A stretch of 64,000 nucleotides of DNA. Origin: Planobispora longispora. GTDB lineage: Bacteria; Actinomycetota; Actinomycetes; Streptosporangiales; Streptosporangiaceae. The position numbers were made by a program, and so were the translations under genes. Below are positions 9,401 to 19,231 of the stretch, one piece after another. The stretch spans positions 186,001 through 250,000 of the forward strand of contig NZ_BOOH01000021.1 of assembly GCF_016863135.1 (NCBI RefSeq). The letters are read 5' to 3'. The notes beneath the pieces are model-generated. The model saw only the letters and a program-made list of their open reading frames with translations. It made no database searches and had not been told where the DNA came from. Position 1 is the first letter of the stretch. Each line of letters opens with the position of its first letter.

Positions 9401-9447
9401 GGGTGATCAGGGCGGCGGGTGATCAGGGCGGCGGGTGATCAGGGCGG
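9401..9447 (+). repeat. 15-bp tandem repeat, three copies
   Basis: The unit GGTGATCAGGGCGGC is repeated in tandem with almost no divergence in a non-coding gap, which suggests recent slippage. Confidence 0.8.
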
Positions 9448-9462
9448 CCGGGACACCGGGAA

Positions 9463-9490
9463 GTGGGGGGCGGATCGGGCCGCCCCCCAC
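9463..9490. terminator. hairpin terminator of the SDR gene
   Basis: A perfect 11-bp stem (GTGGGGGGCGG and its complement) with a 6-nt loop. It lies 120 bp beyond the stop of the minus-strand SDR gene. Confidence 0.75.
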
Positions 9491-9608
9491 CTGCGACCCT
9501 GGGAGCATGGACCGCCGTCCGGCATTCGGGGGACGAGGCCGGACACCCGTAACCTAAGCCGGACGGGCGCGGGCGTCTGTGCAGAAATCCACGTTCACGG
9601 AGCCATGC

Positions 9609-10640
9609 TCACGCCGGTGCCGGGGAAGCCTCCCCCTCCCACGCGGCCAGGATCTCGGCCTCCTTGTCCGGGTCGATCCCGTGACTCATCCGCGCGGTTC
9701 CGAAGGAACGCCGCTCCACCGGGATGTCGCGGAGCCAGGCCCAGGTGTCGCGGACGGTCTCCGCCACCGGGCGGCAGGTGAGCCCGGCGGCCCGGGCCTT
9801 GGCGGAGGACGGCAGCCACACCCCGGCGAACTCCGGGCTGCGCGGGGCCCAGACGGGCAGCTCGGTCCAGGGCTGGACCTCACGGTCGAGCAGGAATCGG
9901 TCGTCCACCCAGACGAACTCGGCGTCCGAACCCGTCACGGCCCGGCACTCCTGGAGGAGGCCGCGGTAGGTGGCGTTGCCCTCGACCCCGCTGACGAAGA
10001 ACCGGTCGGCCGTCCCCGCCTCGGCCTGGGACAGGGTGAAGGCGGCGATGTCGCGGGCGTCGATCAGCTGCATCGCGATCTCGGGATCGCCGGGCGCGAG
10101 GACCTTCCCGCCCCGGGCGATCCGGGTCAGCCACCAGGGCAGGCGGCCGACGTTCTCGTGCGGGCCCAGGATGAGGCCCGGTTCGATGATCAGGGCGTTG
10201 CCGTCGAAACCCTGCTCCACCGCGCGCTCGCAGCCCGCCTTGAGCACTCCGTAGTCGCCGTCCTCGGGCCCGGCGTCCGGGGCGCAGTCGAAGCGAGGGG
10301 TGCTCTCGTCCGTCGGGCTCGAGCCCGGCCAGCCGGAACAGGCCGAGATGCTGGAGATGAACGCGTAGGTGGCGGCCCTGCCGTTGAGGGCGCGCACCGA
10401 GTCGCCGACCACCCGGGGGACGAATCCGCAGACGTCGACGACGGCGTCCCACTCGCGGCCCTCGGCGAGCCGGGCCAGATCCTCGGGGGACTCGCGGTTC
10501 CCTCTGACGGCCTCGACCCCGGGCAGGTCCTGCCCGCTCACGCCCCGGTTGAACGTCGTGACCTCGTGCCCGCGCCGCAGCGCCTCCTCGACGATCGCCC
10601 GGCCGAGGAAGACCGAGCCGCCGATAACAAGGGTTCTCAT
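9609..10640 (-). CDS. NAD-dependent epimerase/dehydratase (extended SDR)
   Basis: A 343-residue extended short-chain dehydrogenase. The cofactor motif GGSVFLGRAIVEEAL starts at residue 7, so NAD(P) binding is clear. A strand AYAFISSISAC-like segment leads to the active site YGVLKAGCE (YxxxK). The C-terminal part carries WLTRIARGGKVLAPGDP and the IDARDIAAFTL segment typical of isoflavone-reductase and nucleotide-sugar epimerase relatives. The ATG at 10640 begins directly at the beta strand of the Rossmann fold. The reaction cannot be named from the sequence; no sugar-nucleotide genes lie nearby. Confidence 0.85.
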   Translation of the reverse strand: MRTLVIGGSVFLGRAIVEEALRRGHEVTTFNRGVSGQDLPGVEAVRGNRESPEDLARLAEGREWDAVVDVCGFVPRVVGDSVRALNGRAATYAFISSISACSGWPGSSPTDESTPRFDCAPDAGPEDGDYGVLKAGCERAVEQGFDGNALIIEPGLILGPHENVGRLPWWLTRIARGGKVLAPGDPEIAMQLIDARDIAAFTLSQAEAGTADRFFVSGVEGNATYRGLLQECRAVTGSDAEFVWVDDRFLLDREVQPWTELPVWAPRSPEFAGVWLPSSAKARAAGLTCRPVAETVRDTWAWLRDIPVERRSFGTARMSHGIDPDKEAEILAAWEGEASPAPA

Positions 10641-10816
10641 GGCGCCTCATTCTTGGCCTCCGGCGGGGCGCGGGCCATGTGGTTTCACCTCCGGCGCAAG
10701 CCGTACGCCCAGAGCGGAGCCGCAGGGGCTGGCGGCCGGGACAGGACTGTCAGGAGGGACGCCCGGGGCGGAAGCTCCGGACGGGGTGGGCGGGACAGGG
10801 ACGACGGACGGGGCGG

Positions 10817-13189
10817 TCAGAGCGGGGCGACCTGGGCGGCGGGCTGGTCGAGGACGTGGACGCGGGCGGCTCCGATGTCGAAGTAGAGGCCGACCAGTTC
10901 CAGGCGCCCGGCGCGCACCAGCCGGTCCACCCGGGGGTGGGTCCGGAGGTTCTCCAGCTGCTGGATCACGTTGATCCGGCAGAGCCGGTCGAGCGGGCCG
11001 CCGTCGGAGCCGTCGCTCTCGGTGGCGATGAAGCGGGCCAGGCTGTGGTGGCCGTGGCGGAGCCAGCGGTTGAGCGCGGGCAGATCTCCCGTCGTCTCCC
11101 CGCCGCTGAGCAGCGCGACCATGGCGCCGCAGCCGGAGTGCCCGCAGACCGTGATGGTCCGCACGCCGAGCTCGTCGGTGGCGTACTCGATCGCGGCGGC
11201 GACCGAGTCGTCCGGGGCGGACGCCCCCCGGCGCGGGACGAGGTTGCCGATGTTGCGGACGGTGAACAGGTCCCCGGGGCCGCTGGAGGTGATGAGGTTC
11301 GGCACGATCCGGGAGTCCGCGCAGGTGATGAAGAGGTGCGAGGGCTTCTGCGCCCGGGCCATGCCGTGCAGCACCGGGCGGATCAGCGGCGCCGTGCGGA
11401 GGTGGAACTCGCCGGCTCCGGCGAGGAGCTCGGGGACGGCCCCGCCGCGGGCGAGCGGCCCGCACACGAGGGTCTCCCCGTACGGGGCCCCGGGAAGGAC
11501 CCCGCCGTCCGGCTCGGGCACGGGCCCGGCGGAGCCCGCGGGGGAGCCGCCGCCCGGGCCGGGCACGGCGGAGCCGCCGGGAACGTCCCGCGCCGGGACG
11601 CGGACGTCTGCGGCGGCCCGTCCCCGGCGCCGCCGGTGGGACCACGGCAGCCACCAGCGGTCCGGGGCCCGGGGCGGCGTCTTGGCGGGGAACACCCGGG
11701 CGCCGCTGGCGGCCATGGCGTACCACTCGTCGTGGATCTCGTCGATGTTCACGGACCCGCCGCCGCGTTCGTGGTCCTGCCGCCAGGCGTGGATGGCCTC
11801 GAAGGCCGCGTGGTCCATGAAGTCGATGTTCAGGTCCAGGTCCACCTCGGCCCCGGCCGGGATGGTGCGGAGCTCCGCGGTGATCCTCGGCACCCCGAGG
11901 AAGGTGAGCGAGCCGCCGATCATCACGTGCCAGTGGCCCTGGGGGTCCTCCCGGCTGTCCACGGTCACCGAGGTGAGGCGGCGCAGCGCGAGCAGCGCGG
12001 CCAGGCCGAGGCCGAACAGCACGCCCTCGGCGAGGCCGAGGAACACCACGCCCGCCATCGTCACGGCGTAGACCGGCACCTCGCCGTGACCGCGCAGGTT
12101 CCGGATGTGGCCGACGTCGACCATCTGGACGCCGATGAAGACCAGCAGGGCGGCCAGCGCCTCCATCGGGACGAAGGTGATCGTCCAGCCCAGGCCGAGG
12201 CAGAACAGCAGGACCCAGAAACCGTGCAGGATCGCCGACCAGCGGCTGCGCGCCCCCGCCCGGACGTTGGTGGTGCTGCGCATGATGACCCCGGCCACCG
12301 GCAGCCCGCCCAGCGCGCCGGTCACCATGTTGGCCGCGCCCTGGGCGGTGAGCTCCCGGTCGAGATCGGCCCGTCTGCCGCCGTGCAGCCGGTCGACGGC
12401 CACCGCGCAGAGCAGGGACTCCACTCCGGCGAGCAGGGCGACCAGCACCACCGCCGCGGCGATCCCGTGCCAGTCGCCCTGCGGCCAGGCCGGGGCGGCC
12501 CAGCCCTCCAGGCTCGCCGACAGGTCGACCCGCGTGACGTCCCAGCCGAGGACGATCGAGGCCGCCGCGGTGGCGGACAGGGCCGCCAGCGGCGCGGGGA
12601 CGGCCCGCAGCCGCCGGGGCAGCCGGGTCCAGACGACCAGGACCAGGATGGTCAGCAGTCCCGCGAGGACCGCGTGGTTGTGGTTCTCGGTGATCTGCCG
12701 GGGCAGCTCGGCCAGGTTCGCGACGGCCGAGCTCTGCGGGCTGCCGCCGAGGATGACGTGCAGCTGGGACAGGGCGATCACCACGCCCACGCCGGCCAGC
12801 ATGCCGTGCACCACGGCGGGGGAGACCGCGAGCGCGGCGCGGGCGATCCGGAACACTCCCAGCACCAGCTGGAGGGCGCCGGCGAACAGGGTGATCATGC
12901 AGGTGGCCCGCCAGCCGTATCTCATGACGAGGTCGGCGACCACCAGTGCGAGCCCCGCCGCGGGGCCGCTGACCTGGACGACCGAGCCGCCCAGGAACCC
13001 CGCGACGACGCCGCCCACCACGGCGGCGACGAGCCCGGCCGCCAGGGGCGCCCCCGAGGCGACGGCGATCCCCAGGGAGAGGGGCACCGCCACCAGGAAC
13101 ACCACGAGGGAGGCGGGCAGGTCATGGCGGAGCACGGAGGAGATGTCACTCCGTGTCGCCTTGATATCACTCTTCGTGTCCGTCCCCAT
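10817..13189 (-). CDS. SulP anion transporter fused to STAS and beta-carbonic anhydrase
   Basis: A 790-residue fusion. Residues 1-410 form the SulP membrane domain with 10-12 helices (SLVVFLVAVPLSLGIAVASG, then SGPAAGLALVVADLV). Residues 435-545 are the cytoplasmic STAS domain (VDLDLNIDFMDHAAFEAI). A low-complexity linker precedes a beta-type carbonic anhydrase with its zinc ligands and dyad in LFITCADSRIVPN (Cys near 623) and CGHSGCGAM (His and Cys near 683-686). The fusion type is known in actinobacteria, for example in mycobacteria, and is thought to couple CO2/bicarbonate interconversion to anion transport. Substrate, bicarbonate or sulfate, is not determined here. Confidence 0.93.
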   Translation of the reverse strand: MGTDTKSDIKATRSDISSVLRHDLPASLVVFLVAVPLSLGIAVASGAPLAAGLVAAVVGGVVAGFLGGSVVQVSGPAAGLALVVADLVMRYGWRATCMITLFAGALQLVLGVFRIARAALAVSPAVVHGMLAGVGVVIALSQLHVILGGSPQSSAVANLAELPRQITENHNHAVLAGLLTILVLVVWTRLPRRLRAVPAPLAALSATAAASIVLGWDVTRVDLSASLEGWAAPAWPQGDWHGIAAAVVLVALLAGVESLLCAVAVDRLHGGRRADLDRELTAQGAANMVTGALGGLPVAGVIMRSTTNVRAGARSRWSAILHGFWVLLFCLGLGWTITFVPMEALAALLVFIGVQMVDVGHIRNLRGHGEVPVYAVTMAGVVFLGLAEGVLFGLGLAALLALRRLTSVTVDSREDPQGHWHVMIGGSLTFLGVPRITAELRTIPAGAEVDLDLNIDFMDHAAFEAIHAWRQDHERGGGSVNIDEIHDEWYAMAASGARVFPAKTPPRAPDRWWLPWSHRRRRGRAAADVRVPARDVPGGSAVPGPGGGSPAGSAGPVPEPDGGVLPGAPYGETLVCGPLARGGAVPELLAGAGEFHLRTAPLIRPVLHGMARAQKPSHLFITCADSRIVPNLITSSGPGDLFTVRNIGNLVPRRGASAPDDSVAAAIEYATDELGVRTITVCGHSGCGAMVALLSGGETTGDLPALNRWLRHGHHSLARFIATESDGSDGGPLDRLCRINVIQQLENLRTHPRVDRLVRAGRLELVGLYFDIGAARVHVLDQPAAQVAPL

Positions 13190-13304
13190 GAAGCAGACCT
13201 TATGCCGGTGACCCCTTGTTTGCTAAGGAGCCACCGGCGGCCTTTACGGAGGACCGGAGAAGTCAGGCGCTGTTGCGGGGGCTTTTTGCCTCCTGCGGGG
13301 ATCC

Positions 13305-14831
13305 CTAGCGGTAATAGTCGGGATAGTCCGGCTCGGGGTTCCGGTGGTGACCGCCCCGGGAGCCCGGGCGGTCGTGCCCGTCGGGGGCGGCCGCGTGGCC
13401 GGTGCCGTACAGGTCGCCGTAGCTCGGCCAGCTCGCGTTCCCGCCGGCGGGGGCGGGGGCGGGCTCGGGCCAGGCGGCGGGGGCCGACGGAGTCGCGGGC
13501 GAGACGTACGAACCGCCCTCGTAGCCGTAGCCGCCGTTCACGGACCCGGCGCCGTCGGCCGGACGGTCGTAGGGGGAGACGGCGCGGGACGGGCTGGTCG
13601 AGGTCGACACCGTCGGGCTCGGGCCGGTGAGCACGTCGTCCTCGATGGTCGCCCAGCCGGAGCTCACCTCGTAGGAGCCGGAGGGAGGGGCGCCGTAGAC
13701 CGGCGTCTGGTACGAGCTGTAGGACGGCCCGGGGTCGTCCAGGATGTCGGCGGTGTTCATGGCCGCCCAGCCCCCGGAGTCCGGGGCGGTGGCCCGCGCC
13801 CAGGGGTTGTCGGAGACGGGCGTGGGCGGCTCGGGCGAGCCGTACGGCGCCGAGAGCGGGTCCGCGGCCGGTGTGGAGGAGGTCGCGGCGGGGAAGCCGC
13901 CGCTGGTCGTGGGGCCCATCGGAGGCAGCGCGGGACCGCCGGCGGCCGAACTCCGCGAGCTCTGCGGGCTCCGCGCGGCGCGCGGGGGCACCGGAGCGCT
14001 GAGCGGGTCGAGCGCGGGCATCGAGCCGCTGGAGGTGGCGGTGTCACGCGGGTAGGAGCCGCTCAGCGGGTCGCTCAGGGGATCCTTCAGCGGGTCGGGG
14101 CGCGACGGGCCGCCGGAACCTCCGGAGCCCGCGGAGCTCGAGCCGGAGGCGCGGCCGCCCCGGCGGGACCGCGGCGTACGGCTCTCACCGAAGGCGCCGG
14201 GGGTGGGCGCGGCGAAGGTGACCGTCTTCTGCTCGGCCAGCGCGGCGGCCGTGGGGGCGGGGTTCGGCTGGACCGGGCCCACCAGGTCGGCCAGGCCCGA
14301 GGGCAGCGAGCTCGCGGAGCCCGTGGAGCTCGCGACCGGCGCGGGCACGGGCGGCTGAGCGGGCGCGGGAACGGACGGCCGGGCCCGGGGCGGCTGCGGC
14401 CGGCTCGGCAGGGGGGCCTGCACGGTCACCGCGTCGGCGTCCACCTGGGACGGGCCGTCCTGGTCGAGGGGGCGGTCGGCGCCCGTCCTCGTCGCCAAGG
14501 GCCCTCCGAAGCCGCCCTCGTCGGCCTGGAGGCGCGTCCAGTAGTCGTCGTCGTAGTCGTCCGGCTCGCCGAACTCGTTCCGCTTGCGGGGCGGACGGGG
14601 TTTGGGCTCGTCGAACGGCGAGAGATCGGGAGTGTAATGGTCCAGTTTGGGTTCCCTGGCGGCGAACTCGTCGGTGGACCGGGTCGGGGTCGACGCCTCC
14701 TTCTCGGCCATCTCACGCAACCGCTCCGGAGGAAGCGCGCTCTCCCTGCGGCTCATCGAGCGCATCCCCATCGTCACGACGACGATCACGAGGAGCACGA
14801 CGGCCACCAGGCTCACTATGACCGGGATCAT
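13305..14831 (-). CDS. membrane-anchored low-complexity protein of unknown function
   Basis: A 508-residue protein that I do not recognise. Residues 3-22 are a single hydrophobic helix (VIVSLVAVVLLVIVVVTMG) followed by basic residues, which predicts an N-out, cytoplasmic-tail orientation. The rest is largely disordered: an acidic segment (EPDDYDDDYWTRLQ) and long Pro/Ser/Gly/Ala stretches with repeated DPLSAP- and DPLSG-type motifs near residues 245-320. The C-terminus is tyrosine-rich (PDYPDYYR). The start has a good AAGGTGG ribosome-binding site. A role as an envelope or scaffold protein would be a guess. Confidence 0.7.
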   Translation of the reverse strand: MIPVIVSLVAVVLLVIVVVTMGMRSMSRRESALPPERLREMAEKEASTPTRSTDEFAAREPKLDHYTPDLSPFDEPKPRPPRKRNEFGEPDDYDDDYWTRLQADEGGFGGPLATRTGADRPLDQDGPSQVDADAVTVQAPLPSRPQPPRARPSVPAPAQPPVPAPVASSTGSASSLPSGLADLVGPVQPNPAPTAAALAEQKTVTFAAPTPGAFGESRTPRSRRGGRASGSSSAGSGGSGGPSRPDPLKDPLSDPLSGSYPRDTATSSGSMPALDPLSAPVPPRAARSPQSSRSSAAGGPALPPMGPTTSGGFPAATSSTPAADPLSAPYGSPEPPTPVSDNPWARATAPDSGGWAAMNTADILDDPGPSYSSYQTPVYGAPPSGSYEVSSGWATIEDDVLTGPSPTVSTSTSPSRAVSPYDRPADGAGSVNGGYGYEGGSYVSPATPSAPAAWPEPAPAPAGGNASWPSYGDLYGTGHAAAPDGHDRPGSRGGHHRNPEPDYPDYYR

Positions 14832-15014
14832 TGCACCACCTTCAAGGCCATGGCCTCCCAGCGGCGCCGGTGAGGTCGCGCGGCCATCGACGCGACCTGC
14901 CCCCTGTGATCACCTGCGCTCGGACATTGGATCTGATTGTGTCGGACCACTATGGGCGTTGTCACACTGAACGTGAAGAATTGGTAACCATTACTACCTC
15001 CGGTGTTTACCCGG

Positions 15015-15584
15015 TTACTCGATGTTCGTCGTGGTGAGCCGTCCCCAGGCGATCGTCATGTCCGCGATGCTCCGGAGAGTCTCGGAGAGGGGGGCACCCT
15101 TATCGAGATCGACTTTCCCCTTGAGCGCGTAGACAGTGAAACGATAGTTCTCCTGACGACGGCACGGAGGCGTATAGCCCACTTTGCCGTTGGTGGTTCT
15201 GCCCTCCACGGCGTCCACCGGCACCGTGTTCTCGGCCACCTCGTTCGTGCGCGGGTCGATGTCGAGCACGACCCAGTGCACCTCGGCGCCGGTGCGGGAG
15301 TTGTTGTTGTCGACCACGATCGCGACGGACTTGGCGTCGTCCGGCACGCGGGACCAGCGCAGCGGCGGGTTTCCCATCGATCCGTGGCAGGAGTAGTCGG
15401 ACGGCAGGGGGCCGCCGTCCTGCAGCGTGGGGCTCGTGACGCTGAGCGGTTCCAGCTGGACCCCCTCGGCGGAGGCGGCGCTGCCACCCACCATCCCGCA
15501 GCCGGAGGAGACGACGACGAGCCCGGCGGCGGTCACCGCGCTGGCGGTGCGCCGTAGGCGCGCAGACGTGTTCGACAGCCCCAT
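15015..15584 (-). CDS. YbhB/YbcL-type PEBP-family lipoprotein
   Basis: A 189-residue exported protein of the phosphatidylethanolamine-binding / Raf-kinase-inhibitor-like family. The N-terminus has basic residues, a hydrophobic helix and a lipobox (VVVSSGC), so it should be lipid-anchored outside the membrane. The PEBP fold is seen in LQDGGPLPSDYSC, SVAIVVDNNN, VHWVVLDIDP and GYTPPC. The function of bacterial PEBPs is unsettled. The ATG at 15584 is preferred because it sits just before the signal sequence; an in-frame start 22 codons upstream would place an untypical tail in front. Confidence 0.82.
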   Translation of the reverse strand: MGLSNTSARLRRTASAVTAAGLVVVSSGCGMVGGSAASAEGVQLEPLSVTSPTLQDGGPLPSDYSCHGSMGNPPLRWSRVPDDAKSVAIVVDNNNSRTGAEVHWVVLDIDPRTNEVAENTVPVDAVEGRTTNGKVGYTPPCRRQENYRFTVYALKGKVDLDKGAPLSETLRSIADMTIAWGRLTTTNIE

Positions 15585-15677
15585 GCCCGATGATGCTACG
15601 CGGAACTGGGAGGTGCGCTGACCGGATCTCGGGGTTTCATGGCGTGACAATAGCGACGAATCAGACAGAATCGTGGG

Positions 15678-18600
15678 GTGGGCGGGGTGAGCTTGGACAC
15701 GGAAATGAGCTTCGCGGTCCTCGGTCCCCTGGAGGTCCGCTCATGCGGTGAGAAGGTGGAGATCGCCGGGCAGCGGCTGCGCGCGCTCCTCGGGCTGCTG
15801 CTCCTCGACGCGGGCCGGCCCGTCCCGATCGACCGGCTGGTCGCGGGGGTGTGGGGAGACCGGCCGCCGGTCGCGGTGGCGAACGCCCTGCAGGCCCTGG
15901 TCTCCCGCCTCCGGGCCGCGCTGGGCGAGCGGAGAGGGCTGGTCGAGGTCCGGGCGGACGGATACCGGCTGGCGGTCGAGCCCGACCGGGTGGACGCCCA
16001 CCGCTTCGCCCGCCTGACCGCCGAGGGCCGGGCCGCCCTCGCCGCGGGACTCCCGGCCGAGGCCGCCGGCGCGCTCCGCGCCGCGCTGGCGCTCTGGCGC
16101 GGTCCCGCCCTGGCGGACCTGGCCGGGAACGAGGTCGTCGCCGCCTCGCTCGCCCGGCTGGACACGCTCCGCCTGACCGCGCTGGAGGAGCGGATCGAGA
16201 CCGACCTGCTGCTCGGCCGGGAGGCCGAGGCCGCCGCCGAGCTGCCCGCGCTGATCGCCGCGCACCCGTTGCGGGAGCGGCTGCGGGGCCAGCTCATGCG
16301 CGCCCTGTACGGCTCGGGCCGCCACGTCGAGGCGCTGGCCGCCTTCGAGGAGGCCCGCGAGACGTTCGCCCGGGAGCTGGGAGCGGACCCCTCGCCCGCG
16401 CTGTCCGAGCTCCACCTGGCGATGTTGCGCCGGGAACGGCTAGGGAACGAGACTCGGCCCGCTTCCCCCGCCCCGGCTTCCCCCGCCCCGGCTTCCCCCG
16501 CCCCCATCCCGGCTTCCCCCGCCCCCATCCCGGCTTCCGCACCGCCCCCTTCTTCCGATGCGGCTCCCGTCTCCGTACCGGTGTCCACCCCGGCCTCCGC
16601 CTCCGCCCCGTCTCAAGTGACTCCCCCGACCCGGACGGTCCTCCCGATGCCGGACGCGCGGCCCGGCAACCTGCGGGCGAGGCTCACCAGCTTCGTCGGC
16701 CGGGAGCACGACATGGCCCGCGTGACGGACCTGCTCGCCGGGCACCGGCTGGTCACCCTCCTCGGTCCCGGCGGCGCGGGCAAGACCCGGCTGGCGGTCG
16801 AGTCGGCGGAGGCCGTCACCGGCCTGATGCCCGACGGGGTGTGGCTGGTCGAGCTCGCCCCGGTGGCCGAGCCGTCCGAGGTGGCCCAGGCCGTCTCCGC
16901 CGCGCTGGGCCTGCGCGACGGCTCCCCGAAGGCGCCGCCCGGCGTCATCCCCGTCCCGGCCGCCCGCGACCCCCTCTCCCGCCTGGTCTCGGCCCTGGCC
17001 GGGAAGCGGCTGCTGATCATCATGGACAACTGCGAGCACGTGGTCGGGGCGGCCGCGGAGCTCACCGACCGGGTCCTGGCCGGCTGCCCCGGGGTGCGCA
17101 TCCTGGCCACGAGCCGCGAGCCCCTGGGCATCACGGGTGAGCTGACCTGGCCGGTGCCGCCGCTGGAGCTTCCCCCGCCGGGCGGGGACCCGGGCGAGGC
17201 GCTCGGCTACCCGGCCGCCCGCCTGTTCGCCGAGCGCGCCGCGGCCGTACGCCCCGGTTACCGGCCCGAGTCGGAGGCTGAGGCGGTGGTGCGGGTCTGC
17301 CGCGAGCTCGACGGCATGCCCCTGGCCATCGAACTGGCCGCCGCCCGGCTCCGGTCCCTGACGGCCGGGCAGATCGCCGCCCGGCTGGACGACCGCTTCC
17401 GCCTGCTGACCGGCGGCAGCCGTACCGCGCTGCCCCGCCACCAGACGCTGCGCGCGGTGGTGGAGTGGAGCTGGGACCTGCTCGACGGGCAGGAGCGGAG
17501 GCTGGCGGGGCGGCTGTCCGTCTTCGCGGGCGGCGTCACCCTCGACGCCGCCGAGCGGATCTGCTCGGGCGAGGGGCTGGACCGGGCCGACGTGCTCGAC
17601 GTGCTGGCCCGGCTGGTGGACAAGTCGCTGCTGGCGGTCTCCGACCACGAGGCCGCGCCCCGTTACCGGATGCTGGAGAGCATCCGCGCCTACGCCGCCG
17701 AACGGCTGGCCGAGTCGGGTGATCGGGAGCGGGTACGGCTGGCGCACGCGCTGTTCTTCACGGAGCTGGCCGAGGCGACCGATCCCGGGCTGCGCGACCG
17801 CCGCCAGGCGGCGTCCATCGCCGAGATGTCCCGCGAGCACGACAACCTGTCGGCCGCGCTGCGCTGGACCGTCGAGGCCGGCCGCCTGGACCTGGCGCTG
17901 CGACTGGTCGGCGCCCTGGGCTGGTACTGGTGGCTGCGCGGCCACCGCCTTGAGGGCACCCAGCGCGCCGGGGAGGTCCTCGACCTGGTGAACGCGCGCT
18001 CGGTGAGCACAGACCTGGTGGGCGCGGATCCGGTGGACACAGCTTCGATGAGCACAGACCTGGTGGGTGCGGGCCTGGCCGGTGAGGTCGATCCCGCGTC
18101 GCTGGCCCTGGTCCGGGCGGCGTACGGGATCAACGCGCTCGGTACCGGGATCGAGCTCGACCGGGCGCGGAGCGAGCTGACCGAGGCACTCAGACTGGCC
18201 CGCGAGGAGATCGAGTCCCCCTGGCATCCCCTGGTCGCGCTGACGGGCCCGGTCGTCGCGCTGTTCCAGGGGCTGCCCCCGGACGACGGCCGCCACCTGC
18301 GCGAGATGTCCTCCCACCCGGATCCCTGGGTTCTGGCCCTGGCACGCCTGTTCCGCGGGTACGAGCAGCTCTCCGCGGGCCGGGTGGACGAGAGCGAGCA
18401 AGAGCTCCAGACCAGCCTGAGCGGTTTCCGGAAGCTCGGGGAACGCTGGGGGATCGGCAACGCGCTGGCCGCGCTGTCGGAGGTGAACTTCCTGCGGGGC
18501 GAGGCCGACGGAGGACTGGCACGGGTCCGCGAGGCCATCGCCGTCCTGGAGGAGGCCGGGGCCGCCGAGGAGGTCGCCTACCTGCGCAGCAGGCTCGCCT

Positions 18601-19226
18601 TCGGCCTCAATCTGCAGGGAGAACAGGTCGCCGCGCGCGAGCTGCTGGACGAGCTGATCCAGGGCACCCGCAGGACCGGGGACCGGGTGTCCCTGGTCGC
18701 CCTCCACCTCTACCGGGGGGACTTCGCCCGCGAGGCCGGGGACGTCGCCGAGGCCAAACGCCACTACGCCGAGGCCCTGCGGGTGGTGGACGCGGAGGAG
18801 AGCATGCCCGGTCAGATCAGGGCGGTGCTCAACGCCTCCCTGAGCCTCCTGGCCGGTCAGGAGGGAGACCTCACCCGGGCCCGGAGGTTGCTCGACGCGG
18901 CGCTGGAGCAGGTGGCGGGCCCGTCGGACGCATCCCTTCTCGGCCTGCTGCTGATCGGCGGGGCGGGGTTGAGGCTCTCGGCGGACGACCCGGCCGGAGC
19001 GGCGGAGCTGCTCGGCGGCGCCGCGGTGGTCCGCGGCGTCGACGTGGTGGTCGACTTCGACCACGTCCGGATCACCGAGCGGACGCGGGCCGCGCTCGGC
19101 GAGGAGGAGTTCTCCCGGTGCTACGGCCACGGCCGGGCCCTGTCCCGCGACGAACTCGTCTCCCGCGCCGGCCGGGACCTCCTCCTGGACCTCCGCCGTG
19201 ACGGGGCGTCGCCGGAAGGGCTCTGA
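15678..19226 (+). CDS. AfsR/SARP-family transcriptional regulator with NB-ARC and TPR domains
   Basis: An 1182-residue regulator. The N-terminus is an OmpR-like winged helix (FAVLGPLEVRS, then LRALLGLLLLDAGRPV) followed by a BTAD domain (to residue 255), the SARP arrangement. A Pro/Ala linker of short repeats (residues 262-315) leads to an NB-ARC ATPase with Walker A LLGPGGAGKTRLAVE and Walker B LLIIMDNCEHV. The second half is helical TPR-like sequence. Relatives such as AfsR control secondary metabolism or development, but no biosynthetic cluster is seen here. It is longer than AfsR (about 990 residues). GTG 15678, GTG 15687 and ATG 15705 are all possible starts in this frame. Confidence 0.9.
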   Translation: MGGVSLDTEMSFAVLGPLEVRSCGEKVEIAGQRLRALLGLLLLDAGRPVPIDRLVAGVWGDRPPVAVANALQALVSRLRAALGERRGLVEVRADGYRLAVEPDRVDAHRFARLTAEGRAALAAGLPAEAAGALRAALALWRGPALADLAGNEVVAASLARLDTLRLTALEERIETDLLLGREAEAAAELPALIAAHPLRERLRGQLMRALYGSGRHVEALAAFEEARETFARELGADPSPALSELHLAMLRRERLGNETRPASPAPASPAPASPAPIPASPAPIPASAPPPSSDAAPVSVPVSTPASASAPSQVTPPTRTVLPMPDARPGNLRARLTSFVGREHDMARVTDLLAGHRLVTLLGPGGAGKTRLAVESAEAVTGLMPDGVWLVELAPVAEPSEVAQAVSAALGLRDGSPKAPPGVIPVPAARDPLSRLVSALAGKRLLIIMDNCEHVVGAAAELTDRVLAGCPGVRILATSREPLGITGELTWPVPPLELPPPGGDPGEALGYPAARLFAERAAAVRPGYRPESEAEAVVRVCRELDGMPLAIELAAARLRSLTAGQIAARLDDRFRLLTGGSRTALPRHQTLRAVVEWSWDLLDGQERRLAGRLSVFAGGVTLDAAERICSGEGLDRADVLDVLARLVDKSLLAVSDHEAAPRYRMLESIRAYAAERLAESGDRERVRLAHALFFTELAEATDPGLRDRRQAASIAEMSREHDNLSAALRWTVEAGRLDLALRLVGALGWYWWLRGHRLEGTQRAGEVLDLVNARSVSTDLVGADPVDTASMSTDLVGAGLAGEVDPASLALVRAAYGINALGTGIELDRARSELTEALRLAREEIESPWHPLVALTGPVVALFQGLPPDDGRHLREMSSHPDPWVLALARLFRGYEQLSAGRVDESEQELQTSLSGFRKLGERWGIGNALAALSEVNFLRGEADGGLARVREAIAVLEEAGAAEEVAYLRSRLAFGLNLQGEQVAARELLDELIQGTRRTGDRVSLVALHLYRGDFAREAGDVAEAKRHYAEALRVVDAEESMPGQIRAVLNASLSLLAGQEGDLTRARRLLDAALEQVAGPSDASLLGLLLIGGAGLRLSADDPAGAAELLGGAAVVRGVDVVVDFDHVRITERTRAALGEEEFSRCYGHGRALSRDELVSRAGRDLLLDLRRDGASPEGL
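16459..16545 (+). repeat. in-frame Pro/Ala-coding tandem repeat
   Basis: Imperfect 15-21 bp units (CGGCTTCCCCCGCC-like) encode a PASPA/PIPASPA linker between the BTAD and NB-ARC domains of the AfsR-like regulator. Confidence 0.75.
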
Positions 19227-19231
19227 CGGCG

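Larger units (their letters stand above)
9230..9608. other. intergenic region with short repeats
   Basis: This 379-bp gap between two minus-strand genes has no convincing gene. It holds a run of AGCTCGCGG 9-mers (9313-9366), three tandem copies of GGTGATCAGGGCGGC (about 9401-9447) and a strong hairpin at 9463-9490. Confidence 0.7.

Noticed and set aside
10679-13630. Plus-strand 980-codon open frame opposite the SulP-anhydrase gene
   Set aside because: Low-complexity shadow frame caused by high GC; the minus strand encodes intact transporter and anhydrase motifs.
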